Position numbers and translations under genes: made by a program. From NCBI GenBank assembly GCA_035292585.1, contig DATDPU010000148.1:14352-78351 (forward strand): a DNA stretch of 64,000 nucleotides. The letters run 5' to 3'. This stretch comes from DASSFZ01 sp035292585 (GTDB lineage: Bacteria; Chloroflexota; Anaerolineae; Fen-1058). The notes beneath the pieces were generated by a model. That model was not told where the DNA came from. It saw only the letters and a program-made list of their open reading frames with translations, and made no database searches. Of the stretch, positions 9,101 through 17,472 are shown piece by piece. Position 1 is the stretch's first letter. Every line of letters begins with the position of its first letter.

Positions 9101-9176
9101 GTAGTTTAGCCCCCTGCTTGCGCCCCCTGGTGGGGTTGTGGGCGGCAAAAACGGGCACAAGGCCCTAGGCTACGGG
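9101..9176. repeat. Dispersed palindromic repeat (GTAGC..TAG family)
   Basis: A block starts GTAGTTTAGCCCCCTG and ends GGGCACAAGGCCCTAGGCTACGG, with terminal GTAG/CTAC in inverted orientation. Related blocks lie at 3388, 3461, 18791, 18865 and 47511. It sits in the 363-bp gap (9052-9414) between divergent secreted-protein genes; the rest of that gap shows no gene. Confidence 0.7.
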
Positions 9177-9414
9177 ACGTTTCGTGAACTGCTGATTATT
9201 CGAGCTGGGGTCAAACTATCCATTACTATTTTACTCAATAACGAAAAGCTCTGTAATGATCTGGGGCGTGTCGTTCGGAGGAAAGTGAGACGCCCCGGCA
9301 ACCGGCCGAAAGCGCAGCGTTGAGACGGTGAAGTGTACTCGTAGCAGCCATAGGAGTCGGCTGGGATGCCTAATGCGGGCCGCCGCGACTCATATCGATC
9401 GTCGGAGACCGGTC

Positions 9415-11583
9415 ATGCTAACTGTTCACCCGAATAGAAGACGCTTAGCCCCCACGCTGCTCCTTGTCGGGGTGCTCTTGCTTGGCGCATTCGAAACGAG
9501 TTCAACCGCTCCCGTGCACGTTGGTCTGAATGCGCCAATGGTTGTCAGTCTGAGCGCAGCGCAGAGTCGCGGCGCTATGGGCGGAATGCTTCGCGCCGTG
9601 CAGCATAACGAACCGTTGGGGCATTTCCACGGCGCTGCAGGAACGCAAGAGGATGCGATTTACCTCAGGGAGGTTCGGGCTATCGACACGAATGATCTCG
9701 GCCTGCTTAATCCGGCTGGTCTGGCCTTCTCCTTTGATGCCAACCTCTTCTTTATACTGGAAGCCCATTCGACGACTCAGGCCAACATCGCCACGATGAC
9801 TCCCTTTGAGGAATTGGTCGCCTCGGACAGCGTCGCTGTCTCCATGATCGACCCGATTAATTTGGCGTTTGATAACCTGTTCAATCGCCTGTTACTCTTT
9901 GATACCGCCGCCAGCGAACTGGTTGAGATCAAGACCGGGCCGGATGGCCGGTTGGATACTTCGCCCGATGCTATCACCCGGCATCAGGTGGGGCGGCTTG
10001 GCCTGCAGGAGCCACGGGGCATGACGGTCGATCCAGCGAACGGACATCTGTTTATCCTGGATCAGGCTGCACGACAGATTGTCCGCATCGAGCCGGAACC
10101 TGACGGAACCTTCGACAAGGCTGTGATTTCCAGGGTGGACTTGACGCCGACTGGCCTGGTTGATCCCCAGGGCCTGGCCTTAAACCCCAACAATGGTCAT
10201 CTCTATCTCTTGAACACTGTTGACCAACGCATATACGAGCTGAACGAGACCGGTCAGGTGGCGGCGATCCTCGGGCTTCCCCCTTTCGAGTTCGTTGGCG
10301 CTCGGGGCCTGGTCTTTGCCTTTAGCGGAGACGCGACGGATGATCCCTCGAGCATCGATTTTTATGTTGCCGACACCGGTCTGCGCGCCGGGCAAACAAC
10401 GCCCGCGCCTGGTCGCATCATGGAATTGTCTCTACACATCGTCTATGTGCCGGGCGATGCCCCAACCATCCAGGCAGGAATCGATCTGGCTAGTGAGGGT
10501 GACCTGGTTCTCGTCGCTCCCGGAATGTACCAGGAAAATATTCAGTTATTGGGCAAGACGATCACCTTAGCCTCTCAGTATCACACTACCCAAAATCCCA
10601 GCTTTATCGATCAAACCATTATTGACGGCGGTGGTAACACCGTGATCACCGTCAAGTCATCGGTCGGGCCGGAAACCAAAATCATCGGCTTCACGATTCA
10701 ACATGGCCAAGATGGCATCAGGTCGGCGGCCCAGCTGCACATCCTCAATAACCGCTTTACCGGCCATAGCGATGCGATTGATTACGGCGGCGGCGGCGGT
10801 TTCTGTCGCAATAATGTGTTCGAAAACAACAGCGATGACGCCATTGACCTGGATGGCCCGACTGAAGCGACCATCGAAGACAATCTTATCCGCAACAGCG
10901 GCGACGATGGCATTGAAGTTCGGCTGCATCCCTACCGCGGTCCCACCCTGAATATCATCATCCGGCGTAATATCATCTCCGGTAGTGAGGAGGATGGCAT
11001 TCAGCTCGTTGATTACGCGGACGAATCCGACCGTGTCTTTCTCATCGAGCGCAACGTGATTAAGGACAGCGCCCAGGTTGGGCTGGGGCTTATGGATAAT
11101 CAAGAAACCCGAGAAGACTTTCGGGGCGCCGGCATTCCTGAACGTGTCCACGTGTTCAATAACACTTTCATAGACAATGATCATGGCCTAACCGGCGGCG
11201 CCAATCTCATCGCCTTAAACAACATCTTCGTTGGCTCACCCCATATTGCGCTAAAAAATGTAGCTGGGAACTCTATTGCCGCCTACAACCTGTTTTGGGC
11301 AAACGGCATCGATTATCAGAATTCAAACGTGGACCCTGCCCATACGCGATTCGCGGGACCGCGTTTAGATACGAATTATCGGCTGTTGTCAGGCAGCCCG
11401 GCGATTGATGCGGGCATCGCTTTTCTGATGTGGAACTCAGAAATCGTGTTGAATCTTCAGCCCGGTGACTACTCTGGTTCAGGTCCAGATTTGGGTGCTT
11501 TTGAGACTGGTCAGCTCTTCGTGCCAATTATCTTGAAGCAAGAGAAGGGGGGATTCGATGTACGTCGCTACCTGGAGAAATAA
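9415..11583 (+). CDS. Secreted beta-propeller / beta-helix protein, choice-of-anchor-Q-like
   Basis: From ATG at 9415 (GGAG eight bases upstream) the protein is 722 residues with a signal peptide around LAPTLLLVGVLLLGA. Residues about 75-335 contain repeated blades of the type DPQGLALNPNNGHLYLL and ARQIVRIEPEPDGTFD, an NHL/SdiA-regulated-like propeller. At about 340 a right-handed beta-helix begins (PTIQAGIDLASEGDLVLVAP, then many N-x-I repeats). It ends with DYSGSGPDLGAFE and LFVPIILK. The propeller is paralogous to that of the next gene. A GTG at 9328 would add 29 residues but lacks a ribosome site. Function is probably surface or extracellular recognition of glycans, by inference only. Confidence 0.75.
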   Translation: MLTVHPNRRRLAPTLLLVGVLLLGAFETSSTAPVHVGLNAPMVVSLSAAQSRGAMGGMLRAVQHNEPLGHFHGAAGTQEDAIYLREVRAIDTNDLGLLNPAGLAFSFDANLFFILEAHSTTQANIATMTPFEELVASDSVAVSMIDPINLAFDNLFNRLLLFDTAASELVEIKTGPDGRLDTSPDAITRHQVGRLGLQEPRGMTVDPANGHLFILDQAARQIVRIEPEPDGTFDKAVISRVDLTPTGLVDPQGLALNPNNGHLYLLNTVDQRIYELNETGQVAAILGLPPFEFVGARGLVFAFSGDATDDPSSIDFYVADTGLRAGQTTPAPGRIMELSLHIVYVPGDAPTIQAGIDLASEGDLVLVAPGMYQENIQLLGKTITLASQYHTTQNPSFIDQTIIDGGGNTVITVKSSVGPETKIIGFTIQHGQDGIRSAAQLHILNNRFTGHSDAIDYGGGGGFCRNNVFENNSDDAIDLDGPTEATIEDNLIRNSGDDGIEVRLHPYRGPTLNIIIRRNIISGSEEDGIQLVDYADESDRVFLIERNVIKDSAQVGLGLMDNQETREDFRGAGIPERVHVFNNTFIDNDHGLTGGANLIALNNIFVGSPHIALKNVAGNSIAAYNLFWANGIDYQNSNVDPAHTRFAGPRLDTNYRLLSGSPAIDAGIAFLMWNSEIVLNLQPGDYSGSGPDLGAFETGQLFVPIILKQEKGGFDVRRYLEK

Positions 11584-14500
11584 TCTGTTAAGGTTAACGC
11601 TGATCCTAACGACGCTGGTCTTCTTTTCCTCGTTCGCCGGGAGCTCGATCACTTTGGCTCAAAGCCACCCTGCTTTCATTGGGGAGGCTCGGGTGCTGGA
11701 GGCGGATCAAACGGGCGTTCCCAATCCGGCTGGTCTGGCTTTCTCGCCCAGGGCGAATGCCTTCCACGTTATGGAGAGGCGGCGACGAGGCCAGCCCCCG
11801 CCGGCAGATGCGGACCTCTTCAAGTTGACGCCCTATGGGGATCGGGCCGGTTCGGCTCGGATCGCGGAGGCGATTCGGGACGCGATTAACGTGGCCTTTG
11901 ATAGACGATTCAGTCGCTTGCTCATCATTCATCCCCTGGCCAACAGATTGGTTGAGGTCCGGGAGCGACCTAACGGTAATCTGGATCCAGGGACGCGAGT
12001 CCGCCATGATGCTCGGCGCTTTGGCTTGCAGGACCCGCAGGGCCTGACGGTCGATCCGGTGAGTGGGACTCTCTTCATTCTGGATACCATTGGACCACGA
12101 CTGGTCCGGGTCGAGCCGGAAGCTGACGGAACCTTCGACATGGCGGTGATTTCTGTGGTGGACCTGGCGTCCACCGGCTTGGTTGATGTCCGTGGCCTCG
12201 CCTTAGACCCGACCACAGGCCATCTTCATCTCTTAAGCCCGGCTGCGCAAAAACTGTATGAACTGACCCAGACCGGTCAGGTGGTGGCAACGCGCGACTT
12301 ATCTGAATTCGGATTCAAGGATCCACAGGGGATGGTGTTCGCCCCGAGTGGCGACCTGACTGACGCCCCTGCACAGATAAGTCTGTACGTTACCGATGGC
12401 GGCACTCCGGATGCCGCGCAAGGTCAGGGAGGCGGATTGCTCCAAAATGGACCGGCACGTGTCGATTCGATTGCGGCCGCAGCGCCGGCGCCTGGCAAAA
12501 TTGTGGAGTTGACATTCACCGAAGCGGCGGCTCCTGCGGCAGCCACCGCCGAGGGCACGTTGATACGGACGATCCTCACCTCCCAATTTTCTCCACCCAG
12601 CCCCGACCCCTCCGGGCTAGCCTATCTGCCCGGCAGTGGCACGCTGTTGATCGTCGATGGGGAAGTAGATGAGATGCCGCCGTACTTTGCCGGCGATAGT
12701 ATGTGGGCAACGACATTGTCAGGCGCTATGCTCGATAGCCTGCCCACGTCCTTCTCGGATGAACCGGTCGGAGCTGACGTCAATCCCGCGAATAGACATT
12801 TATTCATTAGTGATGATACCGGGCAACGCAGGGTTTATGAAGTGAACCCGGGGTCTGACGTGCTGTATGCCACGTCGGATGATAGTGTCACTTCATTTTT
12901 AACCAGTGCTTTTGGGAGTATGGACCCGGAGGGGCTGGCTTACGACACAAACACAGGCGCCCTCTTCGTCGTCGATGGCGTAAATAGGGAAGTTTACCGG
13001 GTCACTCCCGGAGCGAACGGTATCTTCGATGGTGTAGATGATCAGGTGAGCAATTTCGATACGTTGAGCTTGGGGTTGGACGACCCTGAGGGCGGCGCCT
13101 TTAACCCCGACACCGGCACTCTCTACGTTGTGGGTAAGCCCGCAACTACCCTGTTCGAGCTGACGACCGGGGGCGCCCTGGTGCGGACGATTGATATTTC
13201 GGCGGCGGATGCCCGGAAGCCGGCCGGCCTGGCTTACGGCCCAAGCAGTGTGAATCCTGGGGAGATGAGCATCTACATCGCCGCTCGGGGGGTGGATAAT
13301 GATAGCGATCCGAACGAAAATGACGGCGCAATGTATGAAATAGCGCTAGGCATAGCGGCCGGCACACCCGCCGCCACGCCGACAGCAGGCCCCACGAGTA
13401 CGCCGACTAACACGCCCACGCCGACCAATACGCCGAGTTCGTCGGACCTGATCTTCGCTGACGGCTTCGAGACCGGCAATCTGTCGGCCTGGTCGTCCAG
13501 CTCAACCGATGGCGGCAATCTCAGCGTGAGCGCTGCGGCGGCGCTGGTCGGCAGTTTCGGTCTACAGGCGGTCGTCAACGACAATAACCCCATCTTCGTC
13601 ACCGATGACACCCCCGCCGCCGAGCCGCGCTACCGGGCGCGCTTCTACTTCGACCCGAACTCGATCCCGATGGCGGACGGCGATGCCCATTACATCTTCG
13701 TCGGCGCTTCGGGCGCGTCCTTCACCACTGTGCTGCGAGTTAATTTCCGCTTCTCCGGCGGCAACTATCAACTCAGGACCAACCACTTACTGGACGACGG
13801 CACGACCTTCATCAGCAGCAGTTGGTTTACCCTCAGTGATGCGTCCCACTTTATTGAGCTGGACTGGCGGGCGGCGACGGCAGCCGGCGCGAATGATGGG
13901 CGCCTGACACTGTGGATCGACGATGTTCAACAAGCCGACCTGACCGGGATAGACAACGACACCTGGCGGATAGACCGCGTCCGGCTGGGGGCGGTAACGG
14001 CAATAGACACCGGCACACGGGGAACCTACTACTTCGACGCTTTCGAGTCGCGGCAACAGACCTACATTGGACCGGCGTCGAGTGTCCCCCCAACGCCAAC
14101 CAACACGCCGCTCCCAACGGCGACCAATACGCCGCTGCCAACGCCAACCAACACGCCACTGCCGACAGCGACCAATACGCCGCTGCCGACGTCGACCAAC
14201 ACGCCGCTCTCGACAGCGACTGATACACCGCTCCCAACGGCGACTGATACACCGCTGCCAACGTCGACCAACACGCCGCTCCCAACGGCGACTGATACAC
14301 CGCTGCCGACGTCGACCAACACGCCGCTCTCGACAGCGACTGATACACCGCTCCCAACAGCGACTGATACGCCGCTGCCAACGTCGACCAACACGCCGTT
14401 TCCGACATCGACCAACACGCCGCTCTCGACAGCGACTGATACACCGCTCCCGACGTCGACCAACACGCCGCTCTCGACGGCAACTGATACGCCGCTGCCA

Positions 14501-15853
14501 ACGTCGACCAACACGCCACTTCCAACACCGAGCAACACGCCGCTCCCGACACAGACCAACACGCCGCTGCCGACGGCAACTAACACGCCGCTGCCAACCG
14601 CGACCAACACGCCGCTCTCGACGGCAACTGATACGCCGCTGCCAACGTCGACCAACACGCCGCTCCCGACACCGACCAACACGCCGCTCCCGACACAGAC
14701 CAACACGCCGACGAACACGCCTATGCCGACCAATACGCCGGTCAGCACCAGCGTCACCCTGGCGGCGGTCGCCGACGCGCGAGTGCTACAGGCGAACCCG
14801 ACCACCAACTATGGCGCCCTCAGTAGACTCGATGTGGATAGCCCCGGCGAAGAAAGCTATATCCGCTTCACGGTGACCGGCGTGAACGGCGCGGTTCAGA
14901 ACGCCACACTGCGACTGTTCGTCACCAATGGCTCGTCGAATGGTCCGTCGCTATACCTCACCGACAACAGTTGGACCGAAACCGGGATCACCTGGAACAA
15001 TCGGCCGGCGCCCACCAGCGGGGCGATTGCCGACGTCGGTTCGATTGCGGCCAATGGCTGGGCAGAGTACAACGTCACCGCGCAGGTCGCTGGCAATGGC
15101 ACATACAGTTTCGTGTTGTTGCCCGATGGATCTGACGGTGTCAGGTTCGACTCCCGCGAAGGGAGTTCTCCGCCACAGCTCGTACTGACCTTCGCTGCCG
15201 GGCCGACGCCCACACCCACCAACACGTCGGTCCCACCGACCAGCACGCCGACTAACACACCCACCAACACACCGACGCCAGGGCCTTCTCCGACGCCGAC
15301 CAACACGCCCACGCCGACGAATACGCCGATCCCGCCGACTAACACGTCCACGCCGACCAACACACCCACACCCACGAACACGCCCATTGTAACCAGCCTC
15401 ACCCTGGCGGCGGTGGCCGACGCGCGCGTGCTCGACACGAACCCGACCACAAATTACGGCGCCCTAAACCGGCTCGACGTTGAAACCCCCGGCCAACAAA
15501 GCTACCTCCGCTTCACCGTGACCGGCGTGCCAGGCGCGGTGCAGAGCGCCACGCTGCGGCTGTTCGTGACCAACGGCTCGACCAATGCGCCGGCCGTGCA
15601 CGGTACCGACAACAGTTGGACTGAAACCGGGCTTACCTGGAATAATCGGCCTGCCGCCACGACGGGCGTGGTTGCCAACCTCGGCTCGATTGCGGCCAGT
15701 ACCTGGGCCGAGTATAACGTCACCGCCCAGGTCACCGGCAATGGCACTTACAGTTTTGTGCTCTTGCCTGAAAGCACCAACGGCGTGACCTTCACCTCAC
15801 GCGAAGGCACTGCTGCGTCTCGGCCCCAACTCGTGCTGACCTTCGCTCCTTAG
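11558..15853 (+). CDS. Giant multidomain secreted protein: two propellers, LamG/CBM-like domain, two DNRLRE domains
   Basis: This is a 1431-residue protein with a signal peptide (LTLILTTLVFFSSFAG). Domains in order: propeller 1 (about 40-315), propeller 2 (331-600), a Thr-Pro linker (602-627), a jelly-roll-like domain starting FADGFETGNLSAWSS (630-840), a long TNTPLPTA-type linker (842-1063), a DNRLRE/CBM96-like domain (1064-1213), a second Thr-Pro linker, and a second DNRLRE domain (1277-1431). DNRLRE modules have conserved WTETGITWNNRPA and AEYNVTAQV. The gene overlaps its neighbour by 26 bp; GGGGGG upstream of the ATG supports this start. It is probably an extracellular or cell-surface adhesin or polysaccharide-binding protein. 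No catalytic domain was recognised. Confidence 0.85.
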   Translation: MYVATWRNNLLRLTLILTTLVFFSSFAGSSITLAQSHPAFIGEARVLEADQTGVPNPAGLAFSPRANAFHVMERRRRGQPPPADADLFKLTPYGDRAGSARIAEAIRDAINVAFDRRFSRLLIIHPLANRLVEVRERPNGNLDPGTRVRHDARRFGLQDPQGLTVDPVSGTLFILDTIGPRLVRVEPEADGTFDMAVISVVDLASTGLVDVRGLALDPTTGHLHLLSPAAQKLYELTQTGQVVATRDLSEFGFKDPQGMVFAPSGDLTDAPAQISLYVTDGGTPDAAQGQGGGLLQNGPARVDSIAAAAPAPGKIVELTFTEAAAPAAATAEGTLIRTILTSQFSPPSPDPSGLAYLPGSGTLLIVDGEVDEMPPYFAGDSMWATTLSGAMLDSLPTSFSDEPVGADVNPANRHLFISDDTGQRRVYEVNPGSDVLYATSDDSVTSFLTSAFGSMDPEGLAYDTNTGALFVVDGVNREVYRVTPGANGIFDGVDDQVSNFDTLSLGLDDPEGGAFNPDTGTLYVVGKPATTLFELTTGGALVRTIDISAADARKPAGLAYGPSSVNPGEMSIYIAARGVDNDSDPNENDGAMYEIALGIAAGTPAATPTAGPTSTPTNTPTPTNTPSSSDLIFADGFETGNLSAWSSSSTDGGNLSVSAAAALVGSFGLQAVVNDNNPIFVTDDTPAAEPRYRARFYFDPNSIPMADGDAHYIFVGASGASFTTVLRVNFRFSGGNYQLRTNHLLDDGTTFISSSWFTLSDASHFIELDWRAATAAGANDGRLTLWIDDVQQADLTGIDNDTWRIDRVRLGAVTAIDTGTRGTYYFDAFESRQQTYIGPASSVPPTPTNTPLPTATNTPLPTPTNTPLPTATNTPLPTSTNTPLSTATDTPLPTATDTPLPTSTNTPLPTATDTPLPTSTNTPLSTATDTPLPTATDTPLPTSTNTPFPTSTNTPLSTATDTPLPTSTNTPLSTATDTPLPTSTNTPLPTPSNTPLPTQTNTPLPTATNTPLPTATNTPLSTATDTPLPTSTNTPLPTPTNTPLPTQTNTPTNTPMPTNTPVSTSVTLAAVADARVLQANPTTNYGALSRLDVDSPGEESYIRFTVTGVNGAVQNATLRLFVTNGSSNGPSLYLTDNSWTETGITWNNRPAPTSGAIADVGSIAANGWAEYNVTAQVAGNGTYSFVLLPDGSDGVRFDSREGSSPPQLVLTFAAGPTPTPTNTSVPPTSTPTNTPTNTPTPGPSPTPTNTPTPTNTPIPPTNTSTPTNTPTPTNTPIVTSLTLAAVADARVLDTNPTTNYGALNRLDVETPGQQSYLRFTVTGVPGAVQSATLRLFVTNGSTNAPAVHGTDNSWTETGLTWNNRPAATTGVVANLGSIAASTWAEYNVTAQVTGNGTYSFVLLPESTNGVTFTSREGTAASRPQLVLTFAP
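14094..14719 (+). repeat. 24-bp coding minisatellite (Thr-Asn-Thr-Pro linker)
   Basis: About 26 tandem imperfect copies of a 24-bp unit, each encoding eight residues such as TNTPLPTA, TDTPLPTS or TNTPLSTA. Copies differ mostly at the last residue and by third-base changes, and blocks of three to four units repeat together, suggesting unequal crossing-over. All units keep the frame. A shorter Thr-Pro array is at 15206-15387. Confidence 0.9.
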
Positions 15854-16115
15854 CCGACGCCAGCGCCGACCAACGGGCCGACCATGACGGACATCCCAGG
15901 GGCGGGCACACCGTGTCCGCCCCGACACCTCGGCTTTTCCCGTTTGATCCGGGAGAGCCACTATTGCCCACTGCACATGCTTAGCACCCTCACATAATCC
16001 CGCTCGCGCCGGGTTATGTTGGCGCAAATGTATCTCAAGATGTAACCAGACTTATATCGAGATTTATAGACGGGCCGATTCTCTCCCTGCTATCCTTAGT
16101 AGCAAGGAGGTCGAT

Positions 16116-16904
16116 ATGCTGAAATCAAAACGCGGCAGGTTTAGCCTGAGGACCGCCGCTATCGCGGCGTCGCTGTTGGCGATAGCTGTCGCCGGGCTTG
16201 GCCTGTCTGGTGGCAGTGTCACCGCCCAGAACGAGGAAGCCCAGTTCACCACCGAGTTTCGGTTAGCGGACTGTGCGTTCAAGGCAACCGGCGCAAACCC
16301 CTACTTCATTCTCAAACCCGGCTATCAATTGGAATTGGAGGGGGAGGAGGATGGCGAAACGACGCGCGTGGTGATCACCGTTCTGGCCGACACTGAAAAC
16401 ATCTCCTTGCCGGATATCGGCCGGGTGAGAACGCGGGTTGTCGAGGAAAAGGAATGGGTGGACGACGAACTGGTCGAGGTCTCGCGGAACTTCTTCGCGA
16501 TCTGCGATAAGACCAACGACGTTTTCTACTTTGGCGAAGACGTCGATATCTTCAACCCCGATGGAACAGTCAGTCACGAAGGGGCCTGGCGCGCGGGCGA
16601 GCCGGATGACGAGGGTCTGGCGCAGCCCGGCCTCATTATGCCTGGAACCTTTCTCCTGGGATCGAGATACTTCCAGGAAGTAGCCGATGGCATTGCCCTG
16701 GATCGCGCTGAACACGTAGCGCTGGGGCTTGAAGTGACCACGGCAGCCGGCACGTTTGATCAGTGTGTAGGCGTGCTTGAGACGACTCCGCTCGAGCCGG
16801 GCGCAGAGAGTGAAAAGGTCTACTGCCCTGGGGTTGGACTCGTTGTGGACGATGTGGTTGAATTGGTCGCCTTCGGCTTTAACGACGATGACGATGACGA
16901 CTAA
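16116..16904 (+). CDS. Secreted hypothetical protein with acidic C-terminal tail
   Basis: The 262-residue protein has a strong ribosome site (AAGGAGG before ATG) and a signal peptide (AAIAASLLAIAVAGLGL). The mature part has a repeated beta-rich pattern, two cysteines about 30 residues apart (ADCAFK, FAICDK), and a segment TAAGTFDQCVGVLETTPLEP followed by CPGVGLVVDD. This pattern is met in conserved secreted hypothetical proteins of unknown role. It ends in six aspartates. It is monocistronic, followed by a terminator-like hairpin shared with the convergent gene. No function is proposed. Confidence 0.75.
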   Translation: MLKSKRGRFSLRTAAIAASLLAIAVAGLGLSGGSVTAQNEEAQFTTEFRLADCAFKATGANPYFILKPGYQLELEGEEDGETTRVVITVLADTENISLPDIGRVRTRVVEEKEWVDDELVEVSRNFFAICDKTNDVFYFGEDVDIFNPDGTVSHEGAWRAGEPDDEGLAQPGLIMPGTFLLGSRYFQEVADGIALDRAEHVALGLEVTTAAGTFDQCVGVLETTPLEPGAESEKVYCPGVGLVVDDVVELVAFGFNDDDDDD

Positions 16905-16967
16905 CGTCTGAGTCGCTTGCCTGTATCTCGCACAGGCGCGCGACTTCATGGACTACCCTCTCACGGC

Positions 16968-16994
16968 GACGGCGCGATTAGTTCTCGCGCCGTC
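16968..16994. terminator. Bidirectional stem-loop between convergent genes
   Basis: A perfect 10-bp stem GACGGCGCGA / TCGCGCCGTC with a 7-base loop lies between the + strand secreted protein and the - strand 84-residue gene. There is no T-run, so it may act with Rho or only as a 3' stabiliser. Confidence 0.6.
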
Positions 16995-17046
16995 GTTGTG
17001 TGAAATGCGCTCCAGACAAGAATAAATGCGCTTGTCCGGTGCGAGC

Positions 17047-17301
17047 TTATGCGCGGCCGCCTTGGTAGGCTACCACGATAGCTTGTAGTCGCGTCTCCAG
17101 CCCGCGCAGGCAATCCAGTTGACTCTCGTTCAGGGTTGCAACTCGCAGTCCGCCACGGACAGCTCCAGGTGTGCTGTCGATCGCCTGCGCGTCGTGTCGA
17201 TACGCCAGCAGAAAATCCGGTCCCAGCGTCCGCTCGGCTTCCGCTAACAAATCGAGCTGATCATGGGTCAGCCCCGCCCACGTCCAGTTATCGCTTGTCA
17301 T
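17047..17301 (-). CDS. Small hypothetical protein
   Basis: The 84-residue ORF has an excellent ribosome site (AAGGAGG five bases before ATG) and no signal peptide. The sequence is helical and mildly acidic (HDQLDLLAEAERTLGPDFLLAY, ESQLDCLRGLETRLQAIVVAY), with two similar halves of the form T/N-x2-QLDxLxxxExxL. No family was recognised. It is divergent from the BtrH-like gene, with 171 bp between the starts, where promoters for both must lie. Confidence 0.6.
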   Translation of the reverse strand: MTSDNWTWAGLTHDQLDLLAEAERTLGPDFLLAYRHDAQAIDSTPGAVRGGLRVATLNESQLDCLRGLETRLQAIVVAYQGGRA

Positions 17302-17472
17302 CTGGCCTCCTTATTGTCTTTCTCCAAAAAAATATCCTATTCAGCCCGGATTGGCAACACCGAATTTCGGGCAGCTGGATACTATGTCTCTTTTTCGCGG
17401 CTGCCGCTAATAATGCGGGTACAATGCTGGCAATGCTATCAGCCAGGTGGCAGCCACGACAGGGAGGAACGT

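Noticed and set aside
9328..9414. Earlier GTG start for the propeller/beta-helix gene
   Set aside because: No Shine-Dalgarno sequence, and it would put 29 residues before a clear signal peptide.
14094..14719. CRISPR-like appearance of the 24-bp repeats
   Set aside because: The repeats are contiguous with no spacers, in frame, and encode a linker; no cas genes are near.
13851..14808. Long minus-strand frames of about 240 residues opposite the Thr-Pro linker
   Set aside because: They are antisense shadows of the 24-bp repeat; amino acid content is a periodic translation of the same repeat and there is no ribosome site.
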